From Pedobacter sp. FW305-3-2-15-E-R2A2 (GTDB taxonomy: Bacteria; Bacteroidota; Bacteroidia; Sphingobacteriales; Sphingobacteriaceae): a stretch of DNA of 64,000 bases. This document shows, piece by piece, positions 7,911 through 15,562 of this stretch (positions within the stretch are counted from its first letter, which is position 1; each line of letters begins with the position of its first letter). Position numbers and translations under genes: made by a program. Below the pieces are notes generated by a model. That model had not been told where the DNA came from and searched no databases. It saw only the letters and a list, made by a program, of their open reading frames with translations. The DNA lies in the NCBI RefSeq assembly GCF_038446955.1, contig NZ_CP151803.1, positions 4,526,001 to 4,590,000 on the forward strand, written 5' to 3'.

Positions 7911-10900
7911 ATGAATCTGAGCTCTACTCTCTTTAGACGATTACTCCCTGTTTTGATTATTCTCCTCGTATCTGCAACTGCTGTCCGTGCCCAGGTTTTC
8001 GGACAAAACATTGTCAGGTATAAGAATGAGAAATTCAAAGTCTTGCAAACACCTCATTTTGAGATCTATTATTATCTTAAAAATGAGAAACTAATCAAGA
8101 AGTTTGCACAGGATGCAGAGACCTGGTACAAAATGCATCAGGAAATTTTCAGAGATACCTTTTTAAGAAAGAACCCAATCATTCTGTACAATAATCACCC
8201 GGATTTCCAGACCACAACGGCCCTGAGCGGAGAAATCGGGATTGGTACAGGTGGGGTAACAGAAGCCTTCAAAAATAGGGTAATCATGCCGGTTATGGAA
8301 CTGAACAACCAAACCCGACATGTGTTGGGACATGAGCTCGTTCACGCCTTTCAATACCATACTTTACTCGAAAAGGATTCTATCGGACTGGAAAGCATTA
8401 GCCAGACCCCATTGTGGATGGTCGAAGGGATGGCAGAATACCTTTCCATAGGAAAAGTAGATGCTTTTACCTCCATGTGGATGAGAGATGCACTCCTCAA
8501 CAGAGATATCCCCTCTTTAAAAGACCTGACCAATTCCAACAAATACTTTCCTTACCGATATGGACAAGCCTTCTGGACCTTTGTAGGTTCCGTTTATGGC
8601 GATACCACTATTGTTCCCTTATTCAAGGCCACAGCCAAATACGGTTATGAAAATGGATTGAGATATACCTTCGGATATGATGACCGCACGCTTTCAGGTC
8701 TATGGAAAAACGCGATTGAAGCCCATTACCGTCCGATGTTAAAGCCGGACAGCTCACAGGTAAAAATTACAGGAACCAAAGTGATAGACAATAAAAATGC
8801 AGGAAATATGAATGTGGCCCCGGCAATCAGCCCGGATGGTCAATACCTCGCCTTTTTATCGGAGAAAGACCTCTTTGGAATCGATCTCTTCCTCGCGGAA
8901 GCAAAGACGGGAAAGATCATCCGAAAGCTCAGCAGTCAGGTCTCCAACTCCCATATCGACGATTTTAACTTCCTGGAATCTGCAGGCGCCTGGTCGCCGG
9001 ACAGTAAACAATTTGCTTTCAGTATCTTCAGCAAAGGAAGAAACCAGTTGATGATCATTGATGTGGCGACAGGAAAGGTAAACCTTCGTGCGCCAATGGG
9101 CGAAGTAACTCAGTTTGGAAACTTGTCATGGGCCGCCAATGGCGATGACATTGCCTTTTCCGGTATGGTGGAAGGCCAGAGTGACATCTTCTCTTACAAC
9201 CTAAAAACAAAACAGGTGACTCAGATTACCAACGACAATTATTCTGATTATGCGCCGAATTATGCTCCGGATGGAAAGAAGATCGTCTTCTCTTCTGATA
9301 GGGCTTCGATGTCTCAAAATGCCAATACCGCCGTTCATCCGATCAACCTGACGGTCTATGATATCGAAAGTAAAACCCTGACTGATGTCCCGGTATTTGC
9401 TGGTGCGAACAATTTAAATGCACAGTTCTCCGGCGATAGCAAAAGGATTTTCTTCCTTTCCAACAGAGATGGTTTCAGAAACATGTATGAGTATAACCTT
9501 TCTGATCAAAAGGTAAAACAGCTGACAGACTATTTTACAGGGATCAGCGGGATCACGGAATTCTCACCGGCAATGTCCGTTTCCAGAAATGACGATATTG
9601 TGTACAGTTATTACCGTTCACAACGCTATACCTTATACAACGCTCCACTGAGCAACTTCAGGTCAAAAGTCGTAGATGCAAACGAGGTGAATTTTGATGC
9701 TGCAGTCCTCCCTCCTATGGAGAACCTGGGTGTGGACATCGTCAACTCCAACCTTGCGAATTTTGAACGTTTTGAAAAAACAACAACAGACTCCATGAGA
9801 CTGGTTCCTTACAAACCTAAGTTCAAACTGGATTATCTGGCCAATAGTGGTGGAGTAGGTGTTTCTACAAGTCGTTTTGGTACAGGTGTGCAAGGTGGTA
9901 TTTCCGGACGTTTCAGTGATATTCTTGGGAAGAATCAAATCATTGCGAACCTTGCCATCAATGGGGAGATCTATGATTTCGGTGGTTTGGTAGGTTACAT
10001 TAACCAGTCGAGCAGAATCAATTGGGGCGCAGCCATTTCCCATTCCCCATATGTATCAGGTTTCAGAGATGTAGTGGCTGAACAACTGGATGGCCGCAAC
10101 GGAAAAGTTAACGTATTCAATGACCGCACAAATATCATCCGTACTTTTGAAGAGCAAGCGCAGGTATTTGGTGCTTATCCATTTAATAAAGTACACCGCT
10201 TTGAATTGGGTGGTGCTTTCTCCCGCTATAGCTATCGCGTAGACCGCTTCAGCAATTATTATGAAGACCTTGGTGGCGGCATCAGCGGAGGTTATCTTGG
10301 ATCAGATAAAAGTAAAGTTCCTACTGCACAAGCTTCCAGAGAGCTGGGTTTTTCACTGAATTCATTTACAATTATGCAGGCCAATGCCTCCTTTGTTGGC
10401 GACAACTCCATTATGGGTATTACCTCTCCTCTGGATGGATTCAGGTACCGTGTGGGTGTAGAGCAATATTTTGGTGATTATAAATTTTACGCCCTATCTC
10501 TGGATGCCAGAAAGTATGTTCGCCTGAAACCATTTACCATTGCTGCCAGAACTTTCAACTACATGAGAATCGGTAAAGATGGAGAAAGACTTTATCCTTT
10601 ATTTATCGGGTATCCTTATTTCATCAGAGGTTATGAAGCGAATTCATTCTATAAAAGCCGTAATTCCACGAGTGGAGATTTTGACATTAACCAATTGTCA
10701 GGAAATAAAGTGGCCGTTTTCAATTTTGAAGTCCGTCTGCCTTTTACAGGTCCTAAGAAGTTAGCGCAAATCCCTTCTAAGTTCCTGTTTACAGACCTTA
10801 ACTTTTTCTTTGATGCAGGATTAGCCTGGAATCAAGGCAATAAGATCGTATTTAAAAGTCAGCCAACCTACACTACTCAACCTGGAATAGATGCCCAGGG

Positions 10901-11099
10901 AAATCCGAAAGTAGATGCGGCAGGCGAGCCCATTCTGGAACAGGTAACCAATGAGCGCGTCCCTGCGATCAGTTTTGGTGTATCCTTAAGGGTCAATGTA
11001 TTTGGTTATTTTGTACTGGAACCGTATTACGCGTTCCCACTACAACGTAAAGACGTTAAAGCCGGTGTATTTGGGTTAACCTTTGCTCCAGGCTGGTAA
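7911..11099 (+). CDS. Secreted HExxH metallopeptidase / WD40-like propeller / Omp85-like barrel fusion
   Basis: An in-frame ATG at 7845 exists, but the signal peptide (MNLSSTLFRRLLPVLIILLV...RAQ) begins at the ATG at 7911, giving 1062 residues. The N-terminal domain has HELVH (H141-H145) and a downstream EGMAEYLS (E172/E176), the pattern of a gluzincin zinc peptidase (peptidase MA-like). The middle contains several TolB/PD40-type propeller blades (AISPDGQYLAF, SWAANGDDIAFSG, NYAPDGKKIVFSSD). The last ~350 residues look like an Omp85/surface-antigen barrel, including the YPYFIRGYEANSF motif and strands ending FGLTFAPGW. It is probably anchored in the outer membrane with peptidase and propeller in the periplasm or outside. 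The substrate is unknown. Confidence 0.75.
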   Translation: MNLSSTLFRRLLPVLIILLVSATAVRAQVFGQNIVRYKNEKFKVLQTPHFEIYYYLKNEKLIKKFAQDAETWYKMHQEIFRDTFLRKNPIILYNNHPDFQTTTALSGEIGIGTGGVTEAFKNRVIMPVMELNNQTRHVLGHELVHAFQYHTLLEKDSIGLESISQTPLWMVEGMAEYLSIGKVDAFTSMWMRDALLNRDIPSLKDLTNSNKYFPYRYGQAFWTFVGSVYGDTTIVPLFKATAKYGYENGLRYTFGYDDRTLSGLWKNAIEAHYRPMLKPDSSQVKITGTKVIDNKNAGNMNVAPAISPDGQYLAFLSEKDLFGIDLFLAEAKTGKIIRKLSSQVSNSHIDDFNFLESAGAWSPDSKQFAFSIFSKGRNQLMIIDVATGKVNLRAPMGEVTQFGNLSWAANGDDIAFSGMVEGQSDIFSYNLKTKQVTQITNDNYSDYAPNYAPDGKKIVFSSDRASMSQNANTAVHPINLTVYDIESKTLTDVPVFAGANNLNAQFSGDSKRIFFLSNRDGFRNMYEYNLSDQKVKQLTDYFTGISGITEFSPAMSVSRNDDIVYSYYRSQRYTLYNAPLSNFRSKVVDANEVNFDAAVLPPMENLGVDIVNSNLANFERFEKTTTDSMRLVPYKPKFKLDYLANSGGVGVSTSRFGTGVQGGISGRFSDILGKNQIIANLAINGEIYDFGGLVGYINQSSRINWGAAISHSPYVSGFRDVVAEQLDGRNGKVNVFNDRTNIIRTFEEQAQVFGAYPFNKVHRFELGGAFSRYSYRVDRFSNYYEDLGGGISGGYLGSDKSKVPTAQASRELGFSLNSFTIMQANASFVGDNSIMGITSPLDGFRYRVGVEQYFGDYKFYALSLDARKYVRLKPFTIAARTFNYMRIGKDGERLYPLFIGYPYFIRGYEANSFYKSRNSTSGDFDINQLSGNKVAVFNFEVRLPFTGPKKLAQIPSKFLFTDLNFFFDAGLAWNQGNKIVFKSQPTYTTQPGIDAQGNPKVDAAGEPILEQVTNERVPAISFGVSLRVNVFGYFVLEPYYAFPLQRKDVKAGVFGLTFAPGW

Positions 11100-11104
11100 A
11101 ATCA

Positions 11105-11150
11105 TTTGAACGGAACACCCCGGCAAACGGTTGGGGTGTCCCGGTTCAAA
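11105..11150. terminator. Bidirectional terminator hairpin
   Basis: A long imperfect stem (TTTGAAC plus GGAACACCCC against GGGGTGTCCC plus GGTTCAAA) fills the 53-bp gap between convergent genes ending at 11099 and 11153. Confidence 0.75.
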
Positions 11151-11152
11151 AT

Positions 11153-11500
11153 CTATGATAGAATAAAGGGAAGATTCACCTGGTTCATCAGTTTCTTACT
11201 GCTGATGATATGTTCAAAATCCAATCCGATCGTCAGATCAATCCAATCCGGATTACAAGCCCTTACCATCCGCTCCTTCTGCATCCTGGTAAATCTGCTG
11301 ATGACTTTAAATCTGCTCAATGCCTGCGCTTCAGTCTTGAACTCTTCGAAATAAACCAATCTGGTCAGCTGCTCGCCGCAATCAAAAAATAAACTAGGCA
11401 TCTGCTTATAAAAATCAAGCGTCTTAATTAAATCAGAACTCATTCCAACATGTAAACTCTTGCGGTTTCTATCAGTTACGATATATACAAATTTCTTCAT
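11153..11500 (-). CDS. GIY-YIG family protein
   Basis: This 115-residue protein resembles the small stand-alone GIY-YIG (UrvC-N/UPF0213-type) putative nucleases. The first motif is KFVYIVTDRNRKSLHVGMS: VYIV stands in for GIY and the second triplet is HVG in place of YIG. The family's C-terminal signature is recognisable (TEAQALSRFKVI, then NPDWIDLTIGL). The altered YIG leaves catalytic activity uncertain. It is divergent from the S24 repressor, and the shared 134-bp spacer carries three operators, so both genes are probably controlled by that repressor. Confidence 0.72.
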   Translation of the reverse strand: MKKFVYIVTDRNRKSLHVGMSSDLIKTLDFYKQMPSLFFDCGEQLTRLVYFEEFKTEAQALSRFKVISRFTRMQKERMVRACNPDWIDLTIGLDFEHIISSKKLMNQVNLPFILS

Positions 11501-11522
11501 GACTAAAGGATTAAATGATATA

Positions 11523-11539
11523 AACTAATTTAGTTAGTA
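11523..11539. promoter_or_regulatory. Operator O1
   Basis: AACTAA-TTTAG-TTAGTA: two 6-bp half-sites with a 5-bp spacer, one outer mismatch from the perfect palindrome. It lies nearest the GIY-YIG start. Confidence 0.65.
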
Positions 11540-11545
11540 CAGCTA

Positions 11546-11576
11546 TTTGGTATTCGAATAAATATTACTAACTTTA
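11546..11576 (+). promoter_or_regulatory. Putative promoter of the S24 repressor gene
   Basis: TTTG at 11546-11549 and TAACTTTA at 11569-11576 are separated by 19 bp, close to the Bacteroidota consensus TTTG-N19-TAnnTTTG. The -7 box lies inside operator O2, so repressor bound there should block transcription of its own gene. Confidence 0.55.
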
Positions 11577-11582
11577 TTGGTA
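11566..11582. promoter_or_regulatory. Operator O2
   Basis: TACTAA-CTTTA-TTGGTA, one mismatch from TACTAA-N5-TTAGTA. It overlaps the putative -7 element. Confidence 0.65.
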
Positions 11583-11588
11583 CAATAA

Positions 11589-11605
11589 TACTAACAATAT
11601 TAGTA
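11589..11605. promoter_or_regulatory. Operator O3
   Basis: TACTAA-CAATA-TTAGTA, a perfect 6-5-6 palindrome ending 29 bp before the repressor ATG. Its centre is 23 bp from that of O2. Confidence 0.7.
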
Positions 11606-11634
11606 AAAACAAATAAATATTAAACTTTTATTTT

Positions 11635-12411
11635 ATGTCAAATATTTCCTCCAACCTGAAATACCTAAGAAAGAAAAAAAGCCACACACAGCAGCAATTC
11701 GCTGATGCCATGGGTATTAAGAGATCGCTCATCGGAGCGTACGAAGAAGACAGGGCTGAGCCTAAATATGATTTGCTAAAAAAAATAGCAGAATATTTTG
11801 ACCTCACGATAGATGAGTTTATTAACGAAAATATAAACGATAACTGGAAACCCAAGCCAAAAAGCCAGGGTTCAAACCTTAGAATTCTCAGCATTTCTGT
11901 AGATAAGGACGACAAGGAGAACATAGAAATGGTGCCAGTGAAGGCAAGTGCCGGTTATCTGAATGGGTTCTCTGATCCGGAATACATCAAGGACCTGCCT
12001 AAGTTTCAGCTCCCGCTCCCTTTCTTAAAACAGGGAACTTTCAGGGCTTTTGAAATTTTAGGAGATTCCATGCTGCCGATCCAGTCGGGAAGTATCATCC
12101 TTGCGGAATACCTGGACAACTGGAATGATGTAAAAACCGGAGAAACCTATATCATCATCAGCAAAAACGAAGGCGTAGTTTATAAGAGAGCAGGAAACCG
12201 CTTTAAAGAAAACAAAGAATTGAAGCTGATCTCTGACAATAAGGTCTATGATCCTTATACCATTGCTTCAGATGAAATTCTGGAAATATGGAAAGCCAAA
12301 GCTTTTATCTCTTCCACGCTTCCTGACCCTACACCGGAGCCTTCTATTGAGACGCTGAGCAGTATGATGGCACAAATGCAGAAATCAATCTCGCAACTCA
12401 ACAAAAACTAA
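11635..12411 (+). CDS. LexA/CI-like repressor (XRE HTH plus S24 peptidase domain)
   Basis: This 258-residue protein has an N-terminal XRE helix-turn-helix (residues about 5-65, HTQQQFADAMGIKRSLIGAYE) and a C-terminal S24 domain. The Ser/Lys dyad is visible as GDSMLP (S145) and VVYKRA (K184). A possible Ala-Gly self-cleavage site is in KASAGYL (A106-G107). This is the architecture of phage CI-type and SOS-like repressors that self-cleave on RecA filaments. A short acidic/Gln-rich tail follows (about 230-258). The upstream spacer contains three matching palindromes, one over its own promoter, so it is probably autoregulated. No phage genes lie nearby, so it is more likely a chromosomal stress regulator. 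Confidence 0.85.
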   Translation: MSNISSNLKYLRKKKSHTQQQFADAMGIKRSLIGAYEEDRAEPKYDLLKKIAEYFDLTIDEFINENINDNWKPKPKSQGSNLRILSISVDKDDKENIEMVPVKASAGYLNGFSDPEYIKDLPKFQLPLPFLKQGTFRAFEILGDSMLPIQSGSIILAEYLDNWNDVKTGETYIIISKNEGVVYKRAGNRFKENKELKLISDNKVYDPYTIASDEILEIWKAKAFISSTLPDPTPEPSIETLSSMMAQMQKSISQLNKN

Positions 12412-12463
12412 GGAGGAATACATCAGCTTAACCAACCGGAAACGGTGATTTGTCATAAAATCA

Positions 12464-12500
12464 AAATAAAGAAAGCAGGTTCCTCCTGCTTTCTTTATTT
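12464..12500. terminator. Strong terminator hairpin of the repressor gene
   Basis: A perfect 16-bp stem (12464-12479 with 12485-12500, arm AAATAAAGAAAGCAGG) with a 5-base loop is followed by T-rich sequence. Its 3' arm overlaps the putative bioF -7 box. Confidence 0.85.
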
Positions 12501-12503
12501 TTG
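12496..12503 (+). promoter_or_regulatory. Putative bioF -7 element
   Basis: TATTTTTG matches the Bacteroidota TAnnTTTG consensus exactly and ends 6 bp before the bioF ATG. No TTTG is present 19 bp upstream, so only the -7 half is supported. Confidence 0.4.
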
Positions 12504-12509
12504 AATCCT

Positions 12510-13643
12510 ATGAACAAAGCAGCGCAGTTTATACAAGAGCGGTTACAGGCTAGAGCGGATAACGGATCATTGAGAAAACTATCCAGACTCCATTTGCCAG
12601 TCGACTTTTGCTCTAACGACTATCTGGGTCTCTCCAGGTCAACCGCACTGAAGGAACGTATAGAAAACCTACTCCTGCAAATTCCCGATCTGACCACCGG
12701 CTCGGGTGGCTCCAGGTTACTCAGCGGAAACCATGTCTTTACAGAAGAAACAGAGGCGATGATCGCCGAATTCCACCATGCCGAAAGCGGTTTAATCTTC
12801 AACTCCGGTTACGATGCCAATGTTGGCCTGATTTCGAGCCTGGCACAGCGTGGAGACACCATCATCTCTGATGAACTCATTCATGCCAGTCTGATCGACG
12901 GAGCCCGCCTGAGCCATGCCAGCAGGTATACCTTCCAACACAATGACCTGGCAGCACTGGAAGCCAAACTGAAACTGGCTACGGGTAATATATATGTGCT
13001 CGTAGAAAGTGTTTATTCTATGGATGGTGACCTTGCTCCATTAACAGCCATCAATGCCTGCTGTAAGCGCTACGGTGCAAACCTGATTGTCGATGAAGCA
13101 CATGCCTTAGGCATTTTCGGAAAGCATGGAAAAGGAAGGGTTCAGGAGCTCGGACTGGAACAGGAAGTATTTGCCAGGGTAGTGACCTTTGGAAAAGCTT
13201 TAGGTTGTCACGGGGCAATTGTACTTGGAAGCCCTGTCCTACGCGAATACCTCATTAATTTTGCCAGATCCTTTATCTATACCACCGCTGCACCCCTGCA
13301 TACCATAGTCAGCATTCATGCCGCCTATCAATTACTCTCAGAAACAGACCATACGCCCATCATTACCGAAAGGATCACACAATATACCCTGGCTATGGAA
13401 ACTGCTGGAATAACGAATACACCAAGCGAAAGCAGCATCCAAACCATACTTTACAACAGTGGTGTCAAAGCAAAATTTGCGGCAGAAAGCCTTCAGCAAA
13501 AAGGACTGGATGTCCGTCCAATATTAAGCCCGACTGTCCCTAAAGGAAGCGAGCGACTAAGGATCTGCCTTCATACTTATAATACCAATGAAGAAATTCA
13601 AACCCTGATCAGTCAGCTGGTCTTATTAAAACAACATGAATAA
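12510..13643 (+). CDS. bioF: 8-amino-7-oxononanoate synthase
   Basis: A PLP enzyme joining pimeloyl thioester and L-alanine, the first ring-assembly step of biotin synthesis. Key motifs are DFCSNDYLGLSR near the N-terminus, the cofactor-contacting LIVDEAHALGIFGKHGKG, and the PLP-lysine segment VVTFGKALGCHGA. At 377 residues it has a normal length. A TTG at 12501 is also in frame, but the ATG at 12510 (MNKAAQFIQERL) fits the family better. The stop overlaps bioD by 8 bp. No bioA or bioB is present in this window. Confidence 0.93.
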   Translation: MNKAAQFIQERLQARADNGSLRKLSRLHLPVDFCSNDYLGLSRSTALKERIENLLLQIPDLTTGSGGSRLLSGNHVFTEETEAMIAEFHHAESGLIFNSGYDANVGLISSLAQRGDTIISDELIHASLIDGARLSHASRYTFQHNDLAALEAKLKLATGNIYVLVESVYSMDGDLAPLTAINACCKRYGANLIVDEAHALGIFGKHGKGRVQELGLEQEVFARVVTFGKALGCHGAIVLGSPVLREYLINFARSFIYTTAAPLHTIVSIHAAYQLLSETDHTPIITERITQYTLAMETAGITNTPSESSIQTILYNSGVKAKFAAESLQQKGLDVRPILSPTVPKGSERLRICLHTYNTNEEIQTLISQLVLLKQHE

Positions 13644-14247
13644 AACTTATTTTATCACCGGAATCGGAACAGGTATCGGAAAAACAATAGTGAGTGCGAT
13701 CCTGACGGAAAAGCTACAGGCGGATTACTGGAAACCCATTCAATCCGGAGACCTGGACAATAGCGACAGCCTGTTGGTAGCACAACTCATCAGCAACCAG
13801 AAAACGGTCATCCATCCGGAACAGTTCAAACTTACCCAGCCTCTCTCTCCTCATTTATCCGCCAGGATCGATGGCATACAGCTGACAACAGCAGCAATAA
13901 AAGCTCCGGCAACCACAAATCATTTGGTGATTGAAGGTGCAGGTGGCCTCATGGTTCCCATCAACGAACAGGAACTGATCCTCGACCTGATTAAAAGCTT
14001 AAATGCAAAAGTGATGGTCGTTTCCCAGAACTACCTGGGCAGCATTAACCATACCCTTCTTACCCTGGAAGTACTGAAATCAAGGGGAATCGAAGTAGAA
14101 GGCCTTATTTTCAATGGCCCTGCCAATGAAGAATCGGAGCGTTACATTACCACGTATTCCGGCGTCTCCATCCTGGGAAGAATTCCTCAACTGGAAAACC
14201 TGGATAAGGAAAACGTGCAAAAAGCCGGAGAACACCTCCGCTTCTAA
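13636..14247 (+). CDS. bioD: Dethiobiotin synthetase
   Basis: Closes the ureido ring of dethiobiotin from 7,8-diaminopelargonic acid, CO2 and ATP. The 203-residue protein begins with the characteristic P-loop TGIGTGIGKTIVSAIL and contains KPIQSGD and VIEGAGGLMVPI. It overlaps the end of bioF and was probably transcribed with it. A bidirectional terminator follows. Confidence 0.93.
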   Translation: MNKTYFITGIGTGIGKTIVSAILTEKLQADYWKPIQSGDLDNSDSLLVAQLISNQKTVIHPEQFKLTQPLSPHLSARIDGIQLTTAAIKAPATTNHLVIEGAGGLMVPINEQELILDLIKSLNAKVMVVSQNYLGSINHTLLTLEVLKSRGIEVEGLIFNGPANEESERYITTYSGVSILGRIPQLENLDKENVQKAGEHLRF

Positions 14248-14283
14248 TAAAAAATATTTTCTAACAAAAAATACCGCGCATAA

Positions 14284-14310
14284 AAAAAGGGAGCTAATTG
14301 CTCCCTTTTT
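14284..14310. terminator. Bidirectional terminator between bioD and rplT
   Basis: AAAAAGGGAGC (14284-14294) pairs perfectly with GCTCCCTTTTT (14300-14310) around a 5-base loop, with A and T tracts on both sides. Confidence 0.88.
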
Positions 14311-14333
14311 CTTTATTAAAATGATCTTACGAT

Positions 14334-14678
14334 CTATTTTACTGCATCAATTACAGCTTTGAAAGCTTCAGGATGGTTCATTGCTAAGTCAGCTAAAACT
14401 TTACGGTTTAAACCGATGTTTTTAGCAGCTAATTTACCGATCAGTTGAGAGTAAGAAACACCGTGTTGACGTGCTCCAGCGTTGATACGTTGAATCCATA
14501 ATCCACGGAATTCTCTTTTCTTAACTTTACGGTCACGGTATGCATATTGCAAACCTTTTTCAACCGTGTTTTTAGCAATGGTGAAAACCTTACTTCTTGA
14601 TCCCCAATAGCCTTTGGCCATATTAAGGACTTTTTTCCTTCTTCTTCTCGAAGCTACTGCGTTTACCGAACGTGGCAT
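14334..14678 (-). CDS. rplT: 50S ribosomal protein L20
   Basis: The 114-residue protein starts MPRSVNAVASRRRRKKVL and has the family signature RDRKVKKREFRGLWIQRINA. It binds 23S rRNA early in large-subunit assembly. It is the last gene of the thrS-infC-rpmI-rplT operon, the conserved bacterial order. Confidence 0.97.
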   Translation of the reverse strand: MPRSVNAVASRRRRKKVLNMAKGYWGSRSKVFTIAKNTVEKGLQYAYRDRKVKKREFRGLWIQRINAGARQHGVSYSQLIGKLAAKNIGLNRKVLADLAMNHPEAFKAVIDAVK

Positions 14679-14752
14679 AGTGTGTTGTTTTTTGATAAAC
14701 GGTGTTGCGTATTACAGCAAACTTACTACCGGGTACCTGGTTAAAAATTTAA

Positions 14753-14953
14753 TTATTTACCGATGGCAAGCATACGCTTAACGTTGCCCATATCAGCTGC
14801 GGACACCATTGAAGTGTGACCCAAATTACGCTTACGTTTAGTCGACATCTTAGTTAAGATGTGGCTTTTGTAGGCATTCTTCCTTGCGATTTTACCTGTT
14901 CCAGTAAGCGAAAAACGCTTTTTAGCACTGGAATTGGTTTTCATTTTTGGCAT
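14753..14953 (-). CDS. rpmI: 50S ribosomal protein L35
   Basis: The 66-residue basic protein starts MPKMKTNSSAKKRFSLTGTGKI, the family hallmark. It sits between infC (26 bp) and rplT (74 bp) as expected. It is a large-subunit protein. Confidence 0.96.
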   Translation of the reverse strand: MPKMKTNSSAKKRFSLTGTGKIARKNAYKSHILTKMSTKRKRNLGHTSMVSAADMGNVKRMLAIGK

Positions 14954-14979
14954 AACCTGTGTTTATTTATGTAATTTAT

Positions 14980-15549
14980 TTATTTTTTAGCAACTTTTGG
15001 AGCCAGCGTTAAAAACATACGCTTGCCCTCTAACTTAGGTAATAACTCCACTTTACCGATATCTTCCAGCGCCTGTGCAAATTTCAGTAAGAGAATCTCT
15101 CCCTGCTCTTTGTAAACAATTGCTCTACCTTTAAAGTGTACGTAAGCCCTAACCTTCTCCCCGTTCTCCAGGAAACTAACCGCGTGTTTCAGTTTGAACT
15201 GAAAATCGTGATCGTTGGTATTAGGACCAAAACGGATCTCCTTAATTACGGTCTGTTTTGCGTTTGCTTTAATCTCTTTCTGCTTTTTCTTCTGCTCGTA
15301 AACAAACTTACTGTAATCAATGATCCTACATACCGGAGGCACTGCATTTGGAGAAATCTCAACCAGATCCAATTCCAATTCGTCGGCAAGGGCTAAAGCT
15401 TTTGCCAAAGGATAGATCCCCGGTTCAACATTATCTCCAGCTAATCTAACCTCCTGAGCTCTGATAAACTGATTAATATTATGTTCTGCTTCTTTTTTCT
15501 TAAAAGGAGGACGTGGTCCCCTGTTAAATCCTGGTCTGCCTAATGCCAA
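14980..15549 (-). CDS. infC: Translation initiation factor IF-3 (non-ATG start)
   Basis: IF-3 binds the 30S subunit and checks the start codon and initiator tRNA. The N-domain contains DNVEPGIYPLAKALALADE and the C-domain KEIRFGPNTNDHDFQFKL. No in-frame ATG exists near the N-terminus. Going upstream, a TAG stop lies at 15559-15561, leaving only TTG (15547-15549, giving MALGRPG) or ATA (15553-15555). TTG is the better choice. Rare start codons at infC are known to permit IF-3 autoregulation in other bacteria. The start is 13 bp after the thrS stop. Confidence 0.95.
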   Translation of the reverse strand: MALGRPGFNRGPRPPFKKKEAEHNINQFIRAQEVRLAGDNVEPGIYPLAKALALADELELDLVEISPNAVPPVCRIIDYSKFVYEQKKKQKEIKANAKQTVIKEIRFGPNTNDHDFQFKLKHAVSFLENGEKVRAYVHFKGRAIVYKEQGEILLLKFAQALEDIGKVELLPKLEGKRMFLTLAPKVAKK

Positions 15550-15562
15550 ATTTATATACTAT

